A stretch of DNA of 64,000 nt from an uncultured Prevotellaceae bacterium (GTDB lineage Bacteria > Bacteroidota > Bacteroidia > Bacteroidales > Bacteroidaceae), in contig ONDS01000014.1 in NCBI GenBank assembly GCA_900316685.1, positions 1-64,000 of the forward strand, given 5' to 3'. Positions within the stretch are counted from its first letter, which is position 1. Every line of letters begins with the position of its first letter. The notes beneath the pieces were generated by a model that worked only from the letters and a program-made list of their open reading frames with translations, searched no databases and had not been told where the DNA came from. Positions 16,103 through 25,322 of the stretch are shown piece by piece. The position numbers and the translations under genes are program-made.

Positions 16103-17368
16103 ATGAAGAAGTATTCCCTGCGCCTTTTGGCCGCCATCATCGTCCTGGCCCTCTGCCTACCGTCAGGAGCCATCGACATCAAGTTCCTGAAGAAGAACCG
16201 CACCATCATCGACGGCATCGCCTATCAGGTGAACCAGAAGAAGGAGAGCGCCGTCGTCGTGAAGAACCCCGACGGATACAATGGCGACATCGTCATACCC
16301 GAGAAAGTGGAAAACGATTCACTCACCTTCTATGTGGAAGGTATCGCCTCGGGAGCGTTCTCTGAATGCAGTGGCATGACCTCCATCTCCATTCCCCGCA
16401 CAGTGACGAGCATTGGCTCCGGGGCTTTTGAGGGTTGCTCGTCGCTCACGAGTATCCAATTGCCCCAGGCCATCCAAGAACTGGCACCGAACCTTTTCAA
16501 GGAATGTTCATCGCTTCGCACCATCGACATGTCGCCGAGTGTGAAGAAGATGGGGTCGGGAGTATTCATGGGCTGCAAGTCGCTCGACATGATTACGCTG
16601 CCCACCACTTTGGATGCCATCCCTTCGGGAGCCTTTGCAGAATGCAGCAACCTCATCTTCGTGGGTATACCCACCGGACTGAAATCCATCGGCACGGGAG
16701 CGTTCAAGGATTGCAGCAGCTTGGAAGCCATAGAGATACCCACCGGCATCAAGACCATCGGCAGCAGCGCCTTTGAGGGTTGCAGCAGCCTGCGCACCTT
16801 CGTCTTCCCAGGCAGTGTGAGTGTGGTGTCGAACGAGCTTTTCGAGAACTGCACCTCGCTGACCAGCGTCACCCTGCCCAACAGCATCAAGAAGATCGAG
16901 CACGACGCTTTTCATGGTTGCACAAGCCTGGAGACCATCGAGATACCCAACAGCGTGAAGGACCTGGGTTCGAGCGTGTTCGAAGGGTGCAGCAGTCTCC
17001 AGTCTGTCCGTCTGTCGAACAGCATCAAAGAGATTACTTCGGATATGTTCAAGGACTGTCATAGCCTGGAAAGCATCGCCCTTCCCAACTCCATCAAGGC
17101 GATAGGCAGCAGCGCTTTCGAGGGATGCACCTCGCTGTCGGCCATCACCATCCCCATCGGTGTGAAGAGCATCGGTGGCAGCGCTTTTGACAAATGCGCC
17201 AACCTGATGGATGTGACCATGATGGGCATCACGCCCCCGAAAATCAGCAACAGCACCTTTTCCAAGACCACCGAGAAGGAAGGCATCCTCCACGTGAAAT
17301 CCAATGCTTACAACGCCTACACCGCCAACAAGCAATGGAGCAGGTTCCTGACCATTGAGAAGAAGTAA
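16103..17368 (+). CDS. BspA-type leucine-rich repeat surface protein
   Basis: A 421-residue secreted protein with a signal peptide (about residues 1-24, ending SGAID) and roughly eleven LRR_5/BspA-type repeats of 22-24 residues (pattern IPxxIKxIGSxAFxGCxSLxxI). Related proteins in oral and gut Bacteroidota bind host proteins or other bacteria. No C-terminal sorting signal is clear, as it ends soon after a short cap (KEGILHVKSNAYNAYTANKQ). It starts 18 nt after alaS and is followed by a strong terminator, so it may be co-transcribed with alaS. Confidence 0.88.
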   Translation: MKKYSLRLLAAIIVLALCLPSGAIDIKFLKKNRTIIDGIAYQVNQKKESAVVVKNPDGYNGDIVIPEKVENDSLTFYVEGIASGAFSECSGMTSISIPRTVTSIGSGAFEGCSSLTSIQLPQAIQELAPNLFKECSSLRTIDMSPSVKKMGSGVFMGCKSLDMITLPTTLDAIPSGAFAECSNLIFVGIPTGLKSIGTGAFKDCSSLEAIEIPTGIKTIGSSAFEGCSSLRTFVFPGSVSVVSNELFENCTSLTSVTLPNSIKKIEHDAFHGCTSLETIEIPNSVKDLGSSVFEGCSSLQSVRLSNSIKEITSDMFKDCHSLESIALPNSIKAIGSSAFEGCTSLSAITIPIGVKSIGGSAFDKCANLMDVTMMGITPPKISNSTFSKTTEKEGILHVKSNAYNAYTANKQWSRFLTIEKK

Positions 17369-17372
17369 TTCT

Positions 17373-17414
17373 AAAGGAGCGGAGGAGTTAGAAGGAGTGA
17401 AGGAGTGAAGACAA
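17373..17414 (+). repeat. Purine-rich octamer arm after a stop codon
   Basis: Units GGAGTTAGAA, GGAGTGAA, GGAGTGAA end in GACA, immediately after the leucine-rich protein. The unit is the complement of the TTCACTCC-like octamers and the GACA end pairs with the TAATGTC boundary seen elsewhere. Here only the left arm is present. Confidence 0.45.
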
Positions 17415-17416
17415 AA

Positions 17417-17451
17417 GCGGGCACCGCCATGAAGTGGTGCCCGCTTTTTTT
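17417..17451 (+). terminator. Rho-independent terminator
   Basis: GCGGGCACC and GGTGCCCGC form a perfect 9-bp stem with a 10-nt loop, followed by seven T. Confidence 0.92.
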
Positions 17452-17472
17452 GATCCGTAGGATGAGCAACGT

Positions 17473-18084
17473 TTAATGTGTCATATCGAAGCCCAGACGC
17501 AAGCCATTGTAGTTCTTGCTTAGTTCGCCGATGGCGGAGAGTGTGCCATTGCCACTCATCGAAGCCACGGTCTGCATGATGCTTAACAGTTTGCTTCCCT
17601 CGAAGAGCAGTGCGATGCCATTGGTGGTGCCCTTGATGTAACCCTTGAGGTTGATGAGCGTCGCCTTCATGTTGATCTCACCCGTCGACTCCGAATAGGT
17701 GTATGTTCCGGAGAGGGGCACACCCATCATTTTGCCGGCGAACTGTCCACTGTTGTCGAACTGGAAGGCCGTGTTGGAAGAGCTTACTCCTACGCTGCTG
17801 TAAACGGAAGCCAGCTTCGACTTGATTTGCGAGGCAGCCACCTCACCACCAGCCTGTGCCAAGAGGTTGTCGCTGGTGAAGGCGCAACCGGGCTGTGAAT
17901 AACGCCACGTGCCCACCAACTGGGCGGCAGAGAGTTTATCAAGACCGAGCACGCTGGTCAACACACTACCTGCGGTGCTTAGGCCGTTATTACCGAGGAT
18001 ACCACTGAGGATACTGCTACCCGTACCGCCGCAACTGGCCAGCATGATGCAACCAGCGGCAAAAGCCATAAATGTTTTTTTCAT
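17473..18084 (-). CDS. DUF4923 family lipoprotein
   Basis: A 203-residue lipoprotein. The lipobox LASC places the lipidated cysteine at C18, followed by a Gly/Ser-rich linker and the DUF4923 core (LVGTWRYSQPGCAF ... LSGTYTYSESTGEI). Lipocalin-like beta strands are suggested by the alternating pattern. The family is restricted to Bacteroidales and its function is unknown. It stands alone, convergent with the leucine-rich gene, with its own promoter box at 18140. Confidence 0.85.
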   Translation of the reverse strand: MKKTFMAFAAGCIMLASCGGTGSSILSGILGNNGLSTAGSVLTSVLGLDKLSAAQLVGTWRYSQPGCAFTSDNLLAQAGGEVAASQIKSKLASVYSSVGVSSSNTAFQFDNSGQFAGKMMGVPLSGTYTYSESTGEINMKATLINLKGYIKGTTNGIALLFEGSKLLSIMQTVASMSGNGTLSAIGELSKNYNGLRLGFDMTH

Positions 18085-18139
18085 AATTCAGCTTTTTGTT
18101 TATTTAGTTTATAAATTGATAAGTTAAAAAGAGTAGTCG

Positions 18140-18147
18140 CAAATATA
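18140..18147 (-). promoter_or_regulatory. TAnnTTTG promoter box for the DUF4923 gene
   Basis: TATATTTG on the minus strand, about 55 nt upstream of the start. Confidence 0.55.
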
Positions 18148-18236
18148 AACAATAATTTCGAAAAATCAGACATTTGCGATATTTTTTTCCTGTTTTTTCA
18201 ATAGACACGCATATTTTACCGACAGATGAAGATACT

Positions 18237-19661
18237 TCACTGTTCTTCCACCTGTTTCTCGGGCCAATTCACCAGGAACAATTTCTCCGTGGCCCTCGTA
18301 AAGGCGGTGTACAGCCAATGCAGGTAATCGGGAGTGAGCATCTCGTCGGTCATATAACCTTGGTCGACATAGACATGTGCCCATTGTCCACCCTGCGCCT
18401 TATGGCAAGTAACGGCATAGGCGTATTTGATTTGCAAGGCATTGTAATAGATATCCTTACGCATCTGTTCCATTCGTTCCGACTTGGTGGGCAGGTCGGC
18501 GTAATCCTCCATCACGGCATTGAACAGTGCCTCATGCTGTTCGGCGGTTAGTGCCGGAGCCCCTGTCTGCAAGGTATCGAGCAAGACGGTGCATGTGAGT
18601 TCCACGTCATCGTAGTCGGGCATCTGCATGGTCACATCGGCAAAATGGAAACCATAGAATGAGCGTTGGTTGCGCACACGCATCACCCGCGCCCTGTCGC
18701 CATTGGCGATGAACTCCAAGTTGATTTTCTCTTTTTCAGCCCAGAAATAATTATTGCGCACCACCATCACCATATCGCCCGAGGAGAGCTCTTCCTCGCG
18801 TCCGAGTACACGCCCACGTATACCATTGTTGTAAATACCCGCCCGTTTGTTGCTGCGCGTCACCACGATGGTCTCGTCGGCACCCACCTCGGTATGACTG
18901 GTGTAAAGCGATTCTATCAACTCGTCGCCCGGCACACGCACGATATCGGCGAAGCCATGGAAACGGATCTTGGGCAACATCGTCTCTTCATCACGCTCCA
19001 ACAATCCGCGCACCACGGTGGCGTTGAAGAGGATGCCTGACTGTGTCTGCTGCCGCAGCACTTGGCTGAGCCTCACCTCGAAGACCTTCAAGCCATAGCC
19101 CCCCATCACCTGAGGCGACAAGGCGGGCGAGGTTTCCTCGCCTACCGGCGGCAACTGTGCCCAATCGCCGATGAGCACCAGTTTGCAGTTCTCCCCTCCG
19201 AACACATACTGCACGAGGTCGTCGAGCAACCGCCCACTGCCGAACATCGCATCGAAGCCTCCGCTGTTGCTGATCATCGAAGCTTCGTCGACCAAGACCA
19301 CGGCATCGCGCATCTTGGCGTAGTTGAGTTTGAAAGAGCTATGTTCAGGACTGTCCAACTGCCCACGGTAGATGCGTCGATGAATGGTGTAAGCAGGATG
19401 ACCACTCGCCAAGGAGAACACCTTCGCTGCCCTTCCCGTAGGAGCCAGCAATAGGATTTTCTGCCGTAGGGCGACAAGCGTCTTCACGAAAGTGGCCGCC
19501 ACCTCAGTCTTACCCGTTCCGGCGGCACCTTTGAGGATGAGCACCGAGGAACTTTCTTCATCGAGGAAACGAACGAAGGCGGAGAAAGCCTCCTGCTGTT
19601 CGACAGTGGGAGTGAAAGGAAACGACTCCGACAATATCCGTTCAAGTTCTTGCGCTATCAT
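18237..19661 (-). CDS. RecD-like ATP-dependent DNA helicase
   Basis: A 474-residue superfamily 1B helicase. Walker A is GAAGTGKT (residues 45-52), motif II is VLVDEASMIS, and the C-terminal UvrD_C2/RecD signature is AVTCHKAQGGQWAHVYVD. It lacks the N-terminal domain of RecD and RecD2, so it is a compact RecD-like or Dda-like 5'-3' helicase. Partners are unknown. The start at 19661 gives MIAQELERIL. A -7 box ends only 4 nt upstream of this ATG, suggesting a leaderless transcript. Confidence 0.9.
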   Translation of the reverse strand: MIAQELERILSESFPFTPTVEQQEAFSAFVRFLDEESSSVLILKGAAGTGKTEVAATFVKTLVALRQKILLLAPTGRAAKVFSLASGHPAYTIHRRIYRGQLDSPEHSSFKLNYAKMRDAVVLVDEASMISNSGGFDAMFGSGRLLDDLVQYVFGGENCKLVLIGDWAQLPPVGEETSPALSPQVMGGYGLKVFEVRLSQVLRQQTQSGILFNATVVRGLLERDEETMLPKIRFHGFADIVRVPGDELIESLYTSHTEVGADETIVVTRSNKRAGIYNNGIRGRVLGREEELSSGDMVMVVRNNYFWAEKEKINLEFIANGDRARVMRVRNQRSFYGFHFADVTMQMPDYDDVELTCTVLLDTLQTGAPALTAEQHEALFNAVMEDYADLPTKSERMEQMRKDIYYNALQIKYAYAVTCHKAQGGQWAHVYVDQGYMTDEMLTPDYLHWLYTAFTRATEKLFLVNWPEKQVEEQ

Positions 19662-19665
19662 GCCA

Positions 19666-19673
19666 CAAAAATA
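19666..19673 (-). promoter_or_regulatory. TAnnTTTG box abutting the helicase start
   Basis: TATTTTTG on the minus strand, 4 nt before the ATG, so transcription would begin at or next to the start codon. Confidence 0.5.
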
Positions 19674-19683
19674 CAAAATAAAA

Positions 19684-19715
19684 AGGAAAGAGCGGCAATG
19701 ATGCCGCCCTTTCCT
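19684..19715 (-). terminator. Terminator of the large pectinesterase gene
   Basis: On the minus strand AGGAAAG-GGCGGCA-TCAT-TGCCGCT-CTTTCCT forms a 14-bp stem with one mismatch, followed by TTTTTATTTTG. It lies immediately upstream of the helicase promoter box. Confidence 0.85.
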
Positions 19716-19736
19716 AAAAAAAGATTGACGTGTGGA

Positions 19737-22700
19737 TTATTCCACCACCACCTTTTCAGTTATTTTCCGTCCATCCGCAGTGGTCTTCACCACGATGTTC
19801 AGGCCATGCTGCAGAGCGTTCTGGCGCACCCCGTTGGCGGAGAATACTTCCATCCTTACCGTATCGGCATTGCCGGTCAGGGTCTCGATGCCTGTGGCGA
19901 CGGTCACCTCGGCAGCTTCGCCGAAGCCACCGCAAGCATTGGCGGCACGCACGGTGTAACCATCCGTCGCCTCACCCTCCACGGTGTAAGTAGCATCGTC
20001 GGTCAGTGCCACGAACTCACCATCTTTCTCCACGAGATATTTCACGGCACCCTCTACGGCCTCCCAGGAAATCTGGTTGCCCGTCAATTTGGCGTTCGAC
20101 GGAGCCCCCATCTGCATGGTCAGCGCGGCAGGATCCCAGTCGGTGAACATCTTGTCGTAAGCATATCCGGCAGCCTGCTCGGCTGAGAGGATGGTTTCGA
20201 AGGTACCCCCATGCGAAGTGATGACATTGCTGGCAGGCGTGATGTCGGTACCATTGGCATCCATGGTATGATACTCGCCGAACACTTTCGGGTCTTTGTT
20301 GTTCATACCCTTCTGTGTCCAACGCGAAGCGACCAAGGTGGCCTTGGCATTGTTGTCGAGCGTGGTGTTCAGGAACACACATATCGGGTTGTTTTGCCAT
20401 GTACGACCAAAATTCCAGTCGCCCTTGCCTTCCGCCAAGTCGACCACCTTACAACCGTCGAACACATAACCGAAGTTGGTGGTAGTGGTAGGCGCCGTGA
20501 TGGTACGTCCGCCGGTTCCATTGGCATTACGTTTCTCCAACGAGATGGTCGTGTTCTGGAAGCGCACATCGCCGCCACCGCAGATGAAGTCCACCGTGCC
20601 GTGGATGTCGCAGTCCTCCCAATAGCCTTGCTTGGTCGACTGGCTGTAATAGGTGTCCTGATAGGAGAGCAACGTGACATTCTTGAACACGGCGCGGTCG
20701 CCCTTGTCTTCGAAGCAGGCGGCACGTCCACCCACCTGTCCGCCACTAATGGCTCCGTAGTAATCGAGGTCGTTCTTCAGCGTGAGATCTTGGAAGTAGA
20801 GGTTCTTTCCCGAGCTTTGCAACAGGGCAGCCTTGCCCAGGCCCTCTATCTCCCTCTCGGGAGCGTTTCTGATGATGGTCTTCTCGCGGTTCTCGCCGAT
20901 GAACGACACGTTATTGCCACTGATCATCGTGAGCACGGTGTAACCCAGGTCGTAGGTGCCGTTGGGCAGGAACACGTAAGCCCTCTCGGCATCCGCAGCG
21001 GCATTGTTGCCATTGACGGCATCGATCACGTCGAGCAGGCTGGAAGCGTCGCCCGGTTTGACGAAGTACCACTGTCCTTCGGCTGTATAGTTGGTCTCGG
21101 CGTTGTTGATGATCTTCAGGTTGTGGAGGTAGTTCTCTCCAGTGGTCACATACTCCATATAGATGGTGCCCGGGTTGCCCTCATATTGGAAAGCCTTCAC
21201 CGCGCCGTCGGAGTCGGCATCGATGGCAGGAACACGTCCCAGCTCATTACCCGCCTCATCGTAGAACACGATTTCCGCATCGGCCTTACCATACTTGCAC
21301 ACACCAAGGAATATGTCGGCCTTAGGACCCACGAGCAGCGCCACGCGCTCGCCATTGTGGAATGCCCATCCATGCTGTTTGTCATGCCAGTAGCTGGCCG
21401 AGCTCAGCGGAGTGAAAGCCTCATGATCTTCGGGTTCGAAGTCGGCATCGGTCAGGTCGTAGGTATACTTCTTATGCGTGCTCGACACCTCTATCTCGGT
21501 GGCGAAGGCATAGAGTGCGGTGTTGCCTGTAATCACATCCGTTACCTTGTACTTACGTCCGCCGCTTATCTTCTCGTACCAGCCACGGACCTTATAACCC
21601 TCCTCGCAGGTGGCTCCGCTGAAGTCGACCTCGAAGGCACCGATGGCCGCATCTTTCTCCACAGTCTGCGTGCCCATCACACTTCGGTCGGTATTATAAT
21701 AGGTCAGGGTGAAGTCGGGTTTTTGCACCACGTTAAGCACATAGTCGACGCTCACGTCGCCGGCAGTCATCGGTATGGTCACCACGCAGTGCGTGTCATC
21801 GCCGTCGTATGCGATGACGCCTATCTCGCCATTGGCGGCTGTCACATCGGTCAGGGGGTTGGAGGCACTGATCATCGTCTCGGTCTTCGACACCTCGATG
21901 GAACCAGTGAACTGGTCGCCATCGGCGACGAACACATCATCCGCCTGGTAGGTCACGCCATTGGCTGTGAACGCCCCGAGGATAGGCATATCCTTCTCCT
22001 CGCCGTTGAGCACGCCCGTGATGACGATGTCGGCAAAGCCTATCTGCTTGCCTTCTTGCAGGTGATAGAGGTTGACCACGAGGCCACAAGCGCCCTCGGC
22101 AGGTGTGGCACCGGTGATGGTATAGGACAGTTGACCTACGGGATTCGTTTCGTTGTTGCGCACAGGCTTCACCTCGGTGGCCAGGGGCACCGTCGTACCG
22201 TCGGGATTGAGCCATGCGATGTCAAGCAGGCCATTGTCGGTACCGAAGCGTGTGGTCTTGAGCGACACGCTCTGCGGCGTGAAAGCGAAGCCGGCCTTGG
22301 GCTGGATGACGAAACGGATCTCGTTTGTCGCGTCAGCCGTGTTGTTCTGGCTGTAGGGTTCGAAACGTGTCTCTGTCACCCCCCCGATGGTGTAGGCATC
22401 CTTGATCCACAAGCCTTCGCCGTAGGTCACCTTGCTGCCGAGGAAATAGTCGGCGGCTTCGCCGAAGGTGGCCGTTTGTTTCTCAGGACCCAGGTTGAAG
22501 GGGAAGGTGGCGGTGGCCGCCTCGTCGTTGAGCACTACCGGCGGCTGCTGCGCCGCCTGGACAACGGAGATGCTATAGTAATAATTGTTGTTGTCGAGAG
22601 AAGTCACGGCCACGTATCCTTGCGACACATCGGAATTCTTGGCCTTGTAGGTGTTCTCGTTGTTCAGTTCGGTAGTGTTGTTGCCAATGGCATAATGCGA

Positions 22701-23018
22701 ATAGCTGGGATAGCCCTTCACGGTGACCACATCGTCGGTGCTCTTGACGGGCACCTTGAATACAGCCCCGGCACGCACCTGGATATTGTTGCCATTGTTA
22801 CGGAAAGCGGCTCCATTGGCCTCGACGGTCATCTTCAGTCCGTTGCCCTCGATGGCATCCACTGTACCGGAGCCCGTGCTTCCCGAGAGCGCCATGGTCT
22901 GGTCCATGACATCGGCATTGGCAAAGTCCCACGTGCCGGTCACGTCCTGCGCCTCAGCCCCCACGGCCAAGCACGCCAAGAGGCACATCATGCCCCATCG
23001 TTGTAGTTGTTTTCTCAT
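19737..23018 (-). CDS. Large multidomain secreted pectinesterase
   Basis: A 1093-residue secreted enzyme with a signal peptide (residues 1-23, ending AEAQ). The N-terminal 600 residues are beta-rich modules likely to bind glycan, including a segment starting VTGTWDFANADV and an InlB/Flg_new-like repeat (FTLTYYNTDRSVMGTQTVEKDAAIG, here split by a linker). The CE8 catalytic beta-helix covers about 640-960: FIGENREKTII, YQDTYYSQ, the catalytic D810 in TVDFICGG, and FGRTWQNN in place of LGRPW. An Fn3-like segment (VKYLVEKDGEFVALTDDATY) follows, and then a Por/T9SS-like C-terminal signal rich in V and K. It presumably acts outside the cell on pectin. The catalytic arginine is kept while the Pro of RPW is replaced. 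Confidence 0.88.
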   Translation of the reverse strand: MRKQLQRWGMMCLLACLAVGAEAQDVTGTWDFANADVMDQTMALSGSTGSGTVDAIEGNGLKMTVEANGAAFRNNGNNIQVRAGAVFKVPVKSTDDVVTVKGYPSYSHYAIGNNTTELNNENTYKAKNSDVSQGYVAVTSLDNNNYYYSISVVQAAQQPPVVLNDEAATATFPFNLGPEKQTATFGEAADYFLGSKVTYGEGLWIKDAYTIGGVTETRFEPYSQNNTADATNEIRFVIQPKAGFAFTPQSVSLKTTRFGTDNGLLDIAWLNPDGTTVPLATEVKPVRNNETNPVGQLSYTITGATPAEGACGLVVNLYHLQEGKQIGFADIVITGVLNGEEKDMPILGAFTANGVTYQADDVFVADGDQFTGSIEVSKTETMISASNPLTDVTAANGEIGVIAYDGDDTHCVVTIPMTAGDVSVDYVLNVVQKPDFTLTYYNTDRSVMGTQTVEKDAAIGAFEVDFSGATCEEGYKVRGWYEKISGGRKYKVTDVITGNTALYAFATEIEVSSTHKKYTYDLTDADFEPEDHEAFTPLSSASYWHDKQHGWAFHNGERVALLVGPKADIFLGVCKYGKADAEIVFYDEAGNELGRVPAIDADSDGAVKAFQYEGNPGTIYMEYVTTGENYLHNLKIINNAETNYTAEGQWYFVKPGDASSLLDVIDAVNGNNAAADAERAYVFLPNGTYDLGYTVLTMISGNNVSFIGENREKTIIRNAPEREIEGLGKAALLQSSGKNLYFQDLTLKNDLDYYGAISGGQVGGRAACFEDKGDRAVFKNVTLLSYQDTYYSQSTKQGYWEDCDIHGTVDFICGGGDVRFQNTTISLEKRNANGTGGRTITAPTTTTNFGYVFDGCKVVDLAEGKGDWNFGRTWQNNPICVFLNTTLDNNAKATLVASRWTQKGMNNKDPKVFGEYHTMDANGTDITPASNVITSHGGTFETILSAEQAAGYAYDKMFTDWDPAALTMQMGAPSNAKLTGNQISWEAVEGAVKYLVEKDGEFVALTDDATYTVEGEATDGYTVRAANACGGFGEAAEVTVATGIETLTGNADTVRMEVFSANGVRQNALQHGLNIVVKTTADGRKITEKVVVE

Positions 23019-23107
23019 TTGCTTTAGTTTTTAAGTTTGTTATGTAGTGAAATAATATGCAACAGGAAAATATAGGCTCTCGAAAAGGCAATTTATCAAT
23101 ACATCGG

Positions 23108-23115
23108 CAAAAATA
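23108..23115 (-). promoter_or_regulatory. TAnnTTTG promoter box for the large pectinesterase
   Basis: TATTTTTG on the minus strand, about 90 nt upstream of the start. Confidence 0.5.
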
Positions 23116-23253
23116 CAAAAAATATTTGGCACAGCAAATTTTCCAGTGTTTTTTTCACACTTATTTTTGCGATTATGTCCATAGAGAACAAAGCCTTAAG
23201 ATGCGCCGACAACATTTCTTGTTGCCATCCATCCGAATATCGGATTTTTTAAT

Positions 23254-23261
23254 TACTTTTG
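23254..23261 (+). promoter_or_regulatory. TAnnTTTG promoter box for the 23281 gene
   Basis: TACTTTTG, 19 nt before the ATG. It probably drives the three-gene run up to rsmD. Confidence 0.6.
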
Positions 23262-23280
23262 CAGCGAACAAACAGCGAAC

Positions 23281-23757
23281 ATGCACATCAGAACGAACCA
23301 CCTCCTGACCCTTGCCATACTCTTGTTGGCAGTCATCGCTTACCTAAGCGTATCGCGCCCCCTGCGGTTCGACGACCAGCGCAAGGAAAGGGAACAGACG
23401 GTGCAACAGCGATTGGTCGCCATCCGCGAGGCCGCCGAGCACTATCGTGCCGACTCGGGACGATATGCCAGGCTGCTGGAGGAGTTGGTGGAAGCCCGCT
23501 ATCTCGCCGACAGCCTACGTTTTATTCCCTACTCACAGGGTGAGACCTTCTCGCTGAAAACCTCCATCCTGACCAACGCCTTAGGTGAGGAGGAGCCGCT
23601 GATGGAGTGCGGTGCCGAATATGCGCAGTACCTGAAAGGACTGTCCGAAGAGGAGATCACGGCCTTGACGGAGAAGACCTTGGCACAAGGCGCCTTCCCA
23701 GGCCTACGCATCGGTTCGCTGTCGGAAAACAACCAGAATGCCGGCAATTGGGAATAA
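23281..23757 (+). CDS. Small membrane-anchored protein of unknown function
   Basis: A 158-residue protein with one N-terminal membrane helix (LLTLAILLLAVIAYLSV, about residues 8-24) and a soluble helical part. The basic REAAEHYRADSGRYARLLEELVE segment resembles, by eye, the helix-plus-linker of pseudopilin-like proteins. I do not recognise a named family. It lies 22 nt ahead of the DUF3822 gene and 0.9 kb ahead of rsmD, so the three are likely one operon. Confidence 0.75.
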   Translation: MHIRTNHLLTLAILLLAVIAYLSVSRPLRFDDQRKEREQTVQQRLVAIREAAEHYRADSGRYARLLEELVEARYLADSLRFIPYSQGETFSLKTSILTNALGEEEPLMECGAEYAQYLKGLSEEEITALTEKTLAQGAFPGLRIGSLSENNQNAGNWE

Positions 23758-23779
23758 TTGCCAGACAAAAAACATTATC

Positions 23780-24598
23780 ATGCAAGCCACATTATCACAA
23801 CCAGCCACCTCCCTGTACTGTATCCGCATCTCAGACAAGGCACTGTGCATCGCCCACACCGACGGTGCCCTGGAGCCCCAAATACATTTCACCGCCTACG
23901 CCCTGAAATCAGGCATCGACCAAGCCAGCCAGGTGAAGGCCATCCTCGAGAACACCGAGGTGGTGCCCACCGACTGTCAGGAAGCCACAATCCTGGTAGA
24001 CAGCGAGGTGATGCTCGTACCCAATGACGAGTATGAGGCATCAGCCATTGCCGAGATGTACGACCAGACCATCACGGGTCACACCCAGGATGAGAAATTG
24101 GCGGCCAGTGTCGATGTGCTGTCGAGTATGGCGGTCTTTCCCCTCAAACGTGAGACACACCAAGTGCTTAGCCAACGGTTCGGCACACTGCACATCCATC
24201 CCACCATGTGGTCGCTGTGGTGCCATTTTCTTTCCACAAACCAACACCTGCACCGCAATCCCCTCTACGGCTATTTCCACGACAATCATCTTGATATCTT
24301 CCGTTTTCAGCACGAGAGATTCCGTTTTTACAATCGTTTCGCGGTGGAACAAGCCCCCGACGCCTTGTATTTCCTGCTATACGTATGGCGCCAGTTGGGC
24401 ATGGACGCCGAGACCGACCACATGGTGCTCATCGGCAACCAACCTGCGGAATTAGCAGGGCGCTTGGAGCGCCACTTGCGGCATGTGAGTTCACTTCAGC
24501 CTGCCGAAGAATTCATGAACGCTCCAGCCAGCCATATCGCCGAGATGCCTTACGACCTTTTGGTATTTCTGGAAGGAACCCTCAACACTAAACACTAA
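23780..24598 (+). CDS. DUF3822 family protein
   Basis: A 272-residue cytoplasmic protein of the Bacteroidota family DUF3822. The fold appears related to the actin-like/ASKHA or pilus-assembly PilM type (an acidic beta-rich N-half SLYCIRISDKALCIAH and a second half DALYFLLYVWRQLGM), which is inference. Established gene order pairs this family with rsmD, as here. The start at 23780 fits the onset of similarity; an upstream in-frame ATG at 23738 would overlap the previous gene. Function is unknown. Confidence 0.8.
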   Translation: MQATLSQPATSLYCIRISDKALCIAHTDGALEPQIHFTAYALKSGIDQASQVKAILENTEVVPTDCQEATILVDSEVMLVPNDEYEASAIAEMYDQTITGHTQDEKLAASVDVLSSMAVFPLKRETHQVLSQRFGTLHIHPTMWSLWCHFLSTNQHLHRNPLYGYFHDNHLDIFRFQHERFRFYNRFAVEQAPDALYFLLYVWRQLGMDAETDHMVLIGNQPAELAGRLERHLRHVSSLQPAEEFMNAPASHIAEMPYDLLVFLEGTLNTKH

Positions 24599-24683
24599 AC
24601 CCTAAACACTAAACCCTAAACCCTCAACACTAAACCCTCAACACTAAACCCTCAACATTAAACCCTCAACACTAAACCCTCCA
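24599..24683 (+). repeat. ACTAAAC/CCCTAAA heptamer tract before rsmD
   Basis: About eleven heptamers alternating ACTAAAC, CCCTAAA and CCTCAAC occupy the whole DUF3822-rsmD spacer and stop at the rsmD start. Some runs read CCCTAAA, as in plant telomeres, by coincidence. Confidence 0.8.
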
Positions 24684-24686
24684 AAA

Positions 24687-25235
24687 GTGCGCATTATCAC
24701 AGGAAAATACAAAGGCAGGCGTTTCGACGTGCCCCATTCGTTCAAGGCACGTCCCACCACCGATTTCGCCAAGGAAAACCTATTCAACGTACTGTCAGGA
24801 CAGCTCGACCTCGATGGGACCGACGCCCTCGACCTGTTCTGCGGCACGGGGAGCATCACGCTCGAGCTGCTCTCTCGTGGTTGCCGCACGGTGACCGCCG
24901 TGGAACTCGACCGCGACCATTGTGCATTCATCCGCAGTTGCCTGACGAAATTAGGTGCCGACAATGCTTTCCTGTTGCGTTCGGATGTGTTCCGTTACCT
25001 GAGGCAATGCAAACAACAGTTCGACCTGGTGTTTGCCGACCCACCCTACCAACTGCCCCACTTAGACACCCTGCCCGACCAAGTGCTCTCACACAACCTG
25101 TTGAAAACAGACGGTCTGTTCGTGCTCGAACATGGCAAGCAGAACGATTTTTCCGACCATCCACATTTTGTGGACCATCGCAGCTATGGCAGCGTGAATT
25201 TCAGTTTTTTTAGGAAAGCGGAAAATGGGGAATGA
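24687..25235 (+). CDS. rsmD: 16S rRNA (guanine(966)-N(2))-methyltransferase RsmD
   Basis: A 182-residue class I methyltransferase modifying G966 of 16S rRNA in the 30S subunit. It starts at GTG 24687 with MRIITGKYKGRRF, the family start. The SAM-binding motif is LDLFCGTGSITLELLSRG and the catalytic (D/N)PPY motif is VFADPPY. Length is typical. Spacer repeats lie on both sides. Confidence 0.93.
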   Translation: MRIITGKYKGRRFDVPHSFKARPTTDFAKENLFNVLSGQLDLDGTDALDLFCGTGSITLELLSRGCRTVTAVELDRDHCAFIRSCLTKLGADNAFLLRSDVFRYLRQCKQQFDLVFADPPYQLPHLDTLPDQVLSHNLLKTDGLFVLEHGKQNDFSDHPHFVDHRSYGSVNFSFFRKAENGE

Positions 25236-25254
25236 CTCACGCCCAACATTCAGG

Positions 25255-25322
25255 ACAACGAATTAGACGAATTTCGCGAATTCCGACAGTACACTAAACC
25301 CTAAGCCCTCTACCCTAAACCT
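25255..25322 (+). repeat. 45-bp dispersed module plus heptamers
   Basis: A module beginning ACAACGAAT, with ACGAATT and CGAATTC units and ending ACACTAAAC (25255-25299), is followed by CCCTAAG/CCCTCTA heptamers. The same module with about 85% identity is at 46003-46047. It lies between convergent rsmD and cls. Confidence 0.7.

Noticed and set aside
20211-23006. 931-codon plus-strand frame opposite the large pectinesterase
   Set aside because: It is the antisense shadow of a gene with signal peptide and CE8 motifs; its own product shows no domain.
24599-24683. CCCTAAA runs like a plant telomere
   Set aside because: They are part of the degenerate heptamer family and are mixed with ACTAAAC and CCTCAAC units in an ordinary bacterial spacer.
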